DNA from: Deltaproteobacteria bacterium
GTDB lineage: Bacteria > Desulfobacterota > Desulfobacteria > Desulfobacterales > JAFDFH01
Assembly (NCBI GenBank): GCA_019309945.1
Contig: JAFDFH010000020.1
Coordinates: 1 to 14,479, forward strand
Direction: 5' to 3'
DNA length: 14,479 nucleotides
Of the stretch, positions 13,814 through 14,479 are shown piece by piece. The stretch's first letter is position 1. The number at the start of each line of letters is the position of its first letter. Under the pieces are notes generated by a model, which saw nothing but the letters and a program-made list of their open reading frames with translations, ran no database searches and had not been told where the DNA came from. The position numbers and the translations under genes were made by a program.

Positions 13814-14110
13814 ATGATTGTTGTTGCCAAACTTAAAGCAAAAGAAGGCGGTGAAGGGGAGATGGAAAAGGCCTTGACGGATATGGTTGCCAAGGTCGCA
13901 AAAGAGGAAGGAACGCTCGTTTATACGTTGCACCGTCATAAAAAAGACCCGACGGTTTTTATGGTTTACGAAAAGTATAAAGACAAGGAAGCGTTTAAGT
14001 ATCATGCTTCGACTTCACATATGAAACAATTGTTCAGTATTTTGCAACCCCTTCTTGCGGGTGAGCCGGAGATCGAAATCTATGATGAGATTGCAGGGCT
14101 TAACAAATAA
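13814..14110 (+). CDS. ABM-domain (antibiotic biosynthesis monooxygenase-like) protein
   Basis: A small dimeric alpha/beta-barrel protein of the ABM superfamily, which includes quinol monooxygenases (YgiN type) and heme-degrading enzymes; many members are uncharacterised. The 98-aa sequence has the typical order: a first strand MIVVAKLKAKEGGEGEMEKA, a central EEGTLVYTLHRHKKDPTVFM, the conserved EKYKDKEAFKYHASTSHMKQ with the His of the common AHxxSxH-like segment, and a C-terminal strand EIEIYDEI. The GGGAGG ribosome site just upstream of the ATG is strong. It stands alone, with repeat DNA on both sides. In an anaerobe an oxygen-dependent role is less likely, so quinone-related or redox-stress functions are alternatives. 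Its 3' end is duplicated at 5372-5428. Confidence 0.88.
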   Translation: MIVVAKLKAKEGGEGEMEKALTDMVAKVAKEEGTLVYTLHRHKKDPTVFMVYEKYKDKEAFKYHASTSHMKQLFSILQPLLAGEPEIEIYDEIAGLNK

Positions 14111-14252
14111 GGCTCTTTTCCAGGTCGATTGAAGAAAAGGGCTCAGTGATCGGCGACCAGGAAATCAGCCGTCAACTTCCATATGTATTTCACGATATAT
14201 TCATTATCGGCGCAGTGCTTCGGCATGCGGTTCGTCATCTGTTCGGAAAGGC

Positions 14253-14307
14253 GTCAGGTCTTCGTTTTTGGCAGAATTTAATAGAGAGTGAAGAATGAAG
14301 ACCTGAC
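14253..14307. repeat. Inverted repeat GTCAGGTCTTC...GAAGACCTGAC
   Basis: Perfect 11-bp arms (14253-14263 and 14297-14307) enclose 33 bp with AGAATGAAG-type sequence. It resembles a small REP/MITE unit and is one more repeat family in the window. The surrounding 14111-14479 has no recognised gene. Confidence 0.65.
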
Positions 14308-14433
14308 CCGGGATTCTTTGTTTTCGATACCGAAAAGATCGATATAGAAGGAAAAAACCTATGGTTTTTGGAGTGAATAAAAAGGGATATCGGAATATTA
14401 GCTTGGCCCGACCCCTGACCCCTTATATTGAAC

Positions 14434-14459
14434 CGCAAAGTCGCCAAGGTCGCTAAGAT
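14434..14459. repeat. Short tandem CGCNAAG repeat at window end
   Basis: Three imperfect units, CGCAAAGT, CGCCAAGGT and CGCTAAGAT, follow TTGAACC. Runs of this kind are common between genes in several bacterial groups. The window ends 20 bp later, so the full extent is unknown. Confidence 0.5.
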
Positions 14460-14479
14460 TTTTCTCTTTTTTCCGGTTC

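Noticed and set aside
1..14479. CRISPR array
   Set aside because: No regularly spaced direct repeats with unique spacers and no cas gene are present.

Overview
The window looks like chromosomal DNA of an anaerobic, acyl-CoA-degrading bacterium, most likely a member of the Desulfobacterota. This rests on gene content (a crotonase, a 2,4-dienoyl-CoA-reductase-like flavoenzyme with an Fe-S cluster, a TIGR03084/maleylpyruvate-isomerase-type protein) and on many short palindromic repeats of GGGACGTCC and GGTGTCAA type. No rRNA, tRNA or other taxonomic marker is present, so the assignment is an inference.

Layout. (1) 35-3670, plus strand: a class I/II PLP aminotransferase and an unusually long (785 aa) transketolase-like TPP enzyme, both with strong ribosome sites, probably one operon. 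(2) 3671-5428: repeat-rich DNA, then an AbiE-type toxin-antitoxin module. It has a clean sigma70-type promoter flanked by two 18-bp operators and an intact AbiEi-type antitoxin/repressor. The AbiEii nucleotidyltransferase toxin gene is cut off after about 106 codons and joined to the last 18 codons of a lost ABM-domain gene. (3) 5480-10957, a metabolic block: crotonase (minus), dienoyl-CoA-reductase-like flavoenzyme (plus), metallo-beta-lactamase-fold hydrolase (minus) and TIGR03084-like protein (minus). An IS30-type transposase tail and a repeat element lie between the first two. (4) 10958-12100: a second toxin-antitoxin module, higBA, with a 19-bp perfect operator over its promoter and a near-identical 21-bp direct repeat on each side. 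(5) 12101-13565: palindromic repeats, a hairpin cluster, an ORF6N-domain gene with a C-terminal zinc ribbon interrupted by an in-frame TAA, and the 3' end of a MIF/tautomerase-family gene. (6) 13814-14110: an intact ABM-domain gene, related to the fragment at 5372, followed by more repeat DNA.

Intact metabolic genes are thus separated by patches of toxin-antitoxin modules, gene tails and small palindromic repeats. At least four genes are broken or exist only as 3' ends (abiEii, an ABM gene, the IS30-type transposase, a MIF-like gene), and a fifth (ORF6N) carries a nonsense codon. The metabolic block plausibly handles unsaturated acyl-CoA intermediates: the crotonase hydrates or isomerises, the flavoenzyme reduces dienoyl or enoyl groups, and the other two are likely accessory. 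No completely new system is evident. The most distinctive observations are the orphaned AbiEi regulator with its operator pair, the ORF6N-zinc-ribbon fusion with its nonsense codon, the atypical cysteine spacing in the flavoenzyme, and a dispersed hairpin element found twice.
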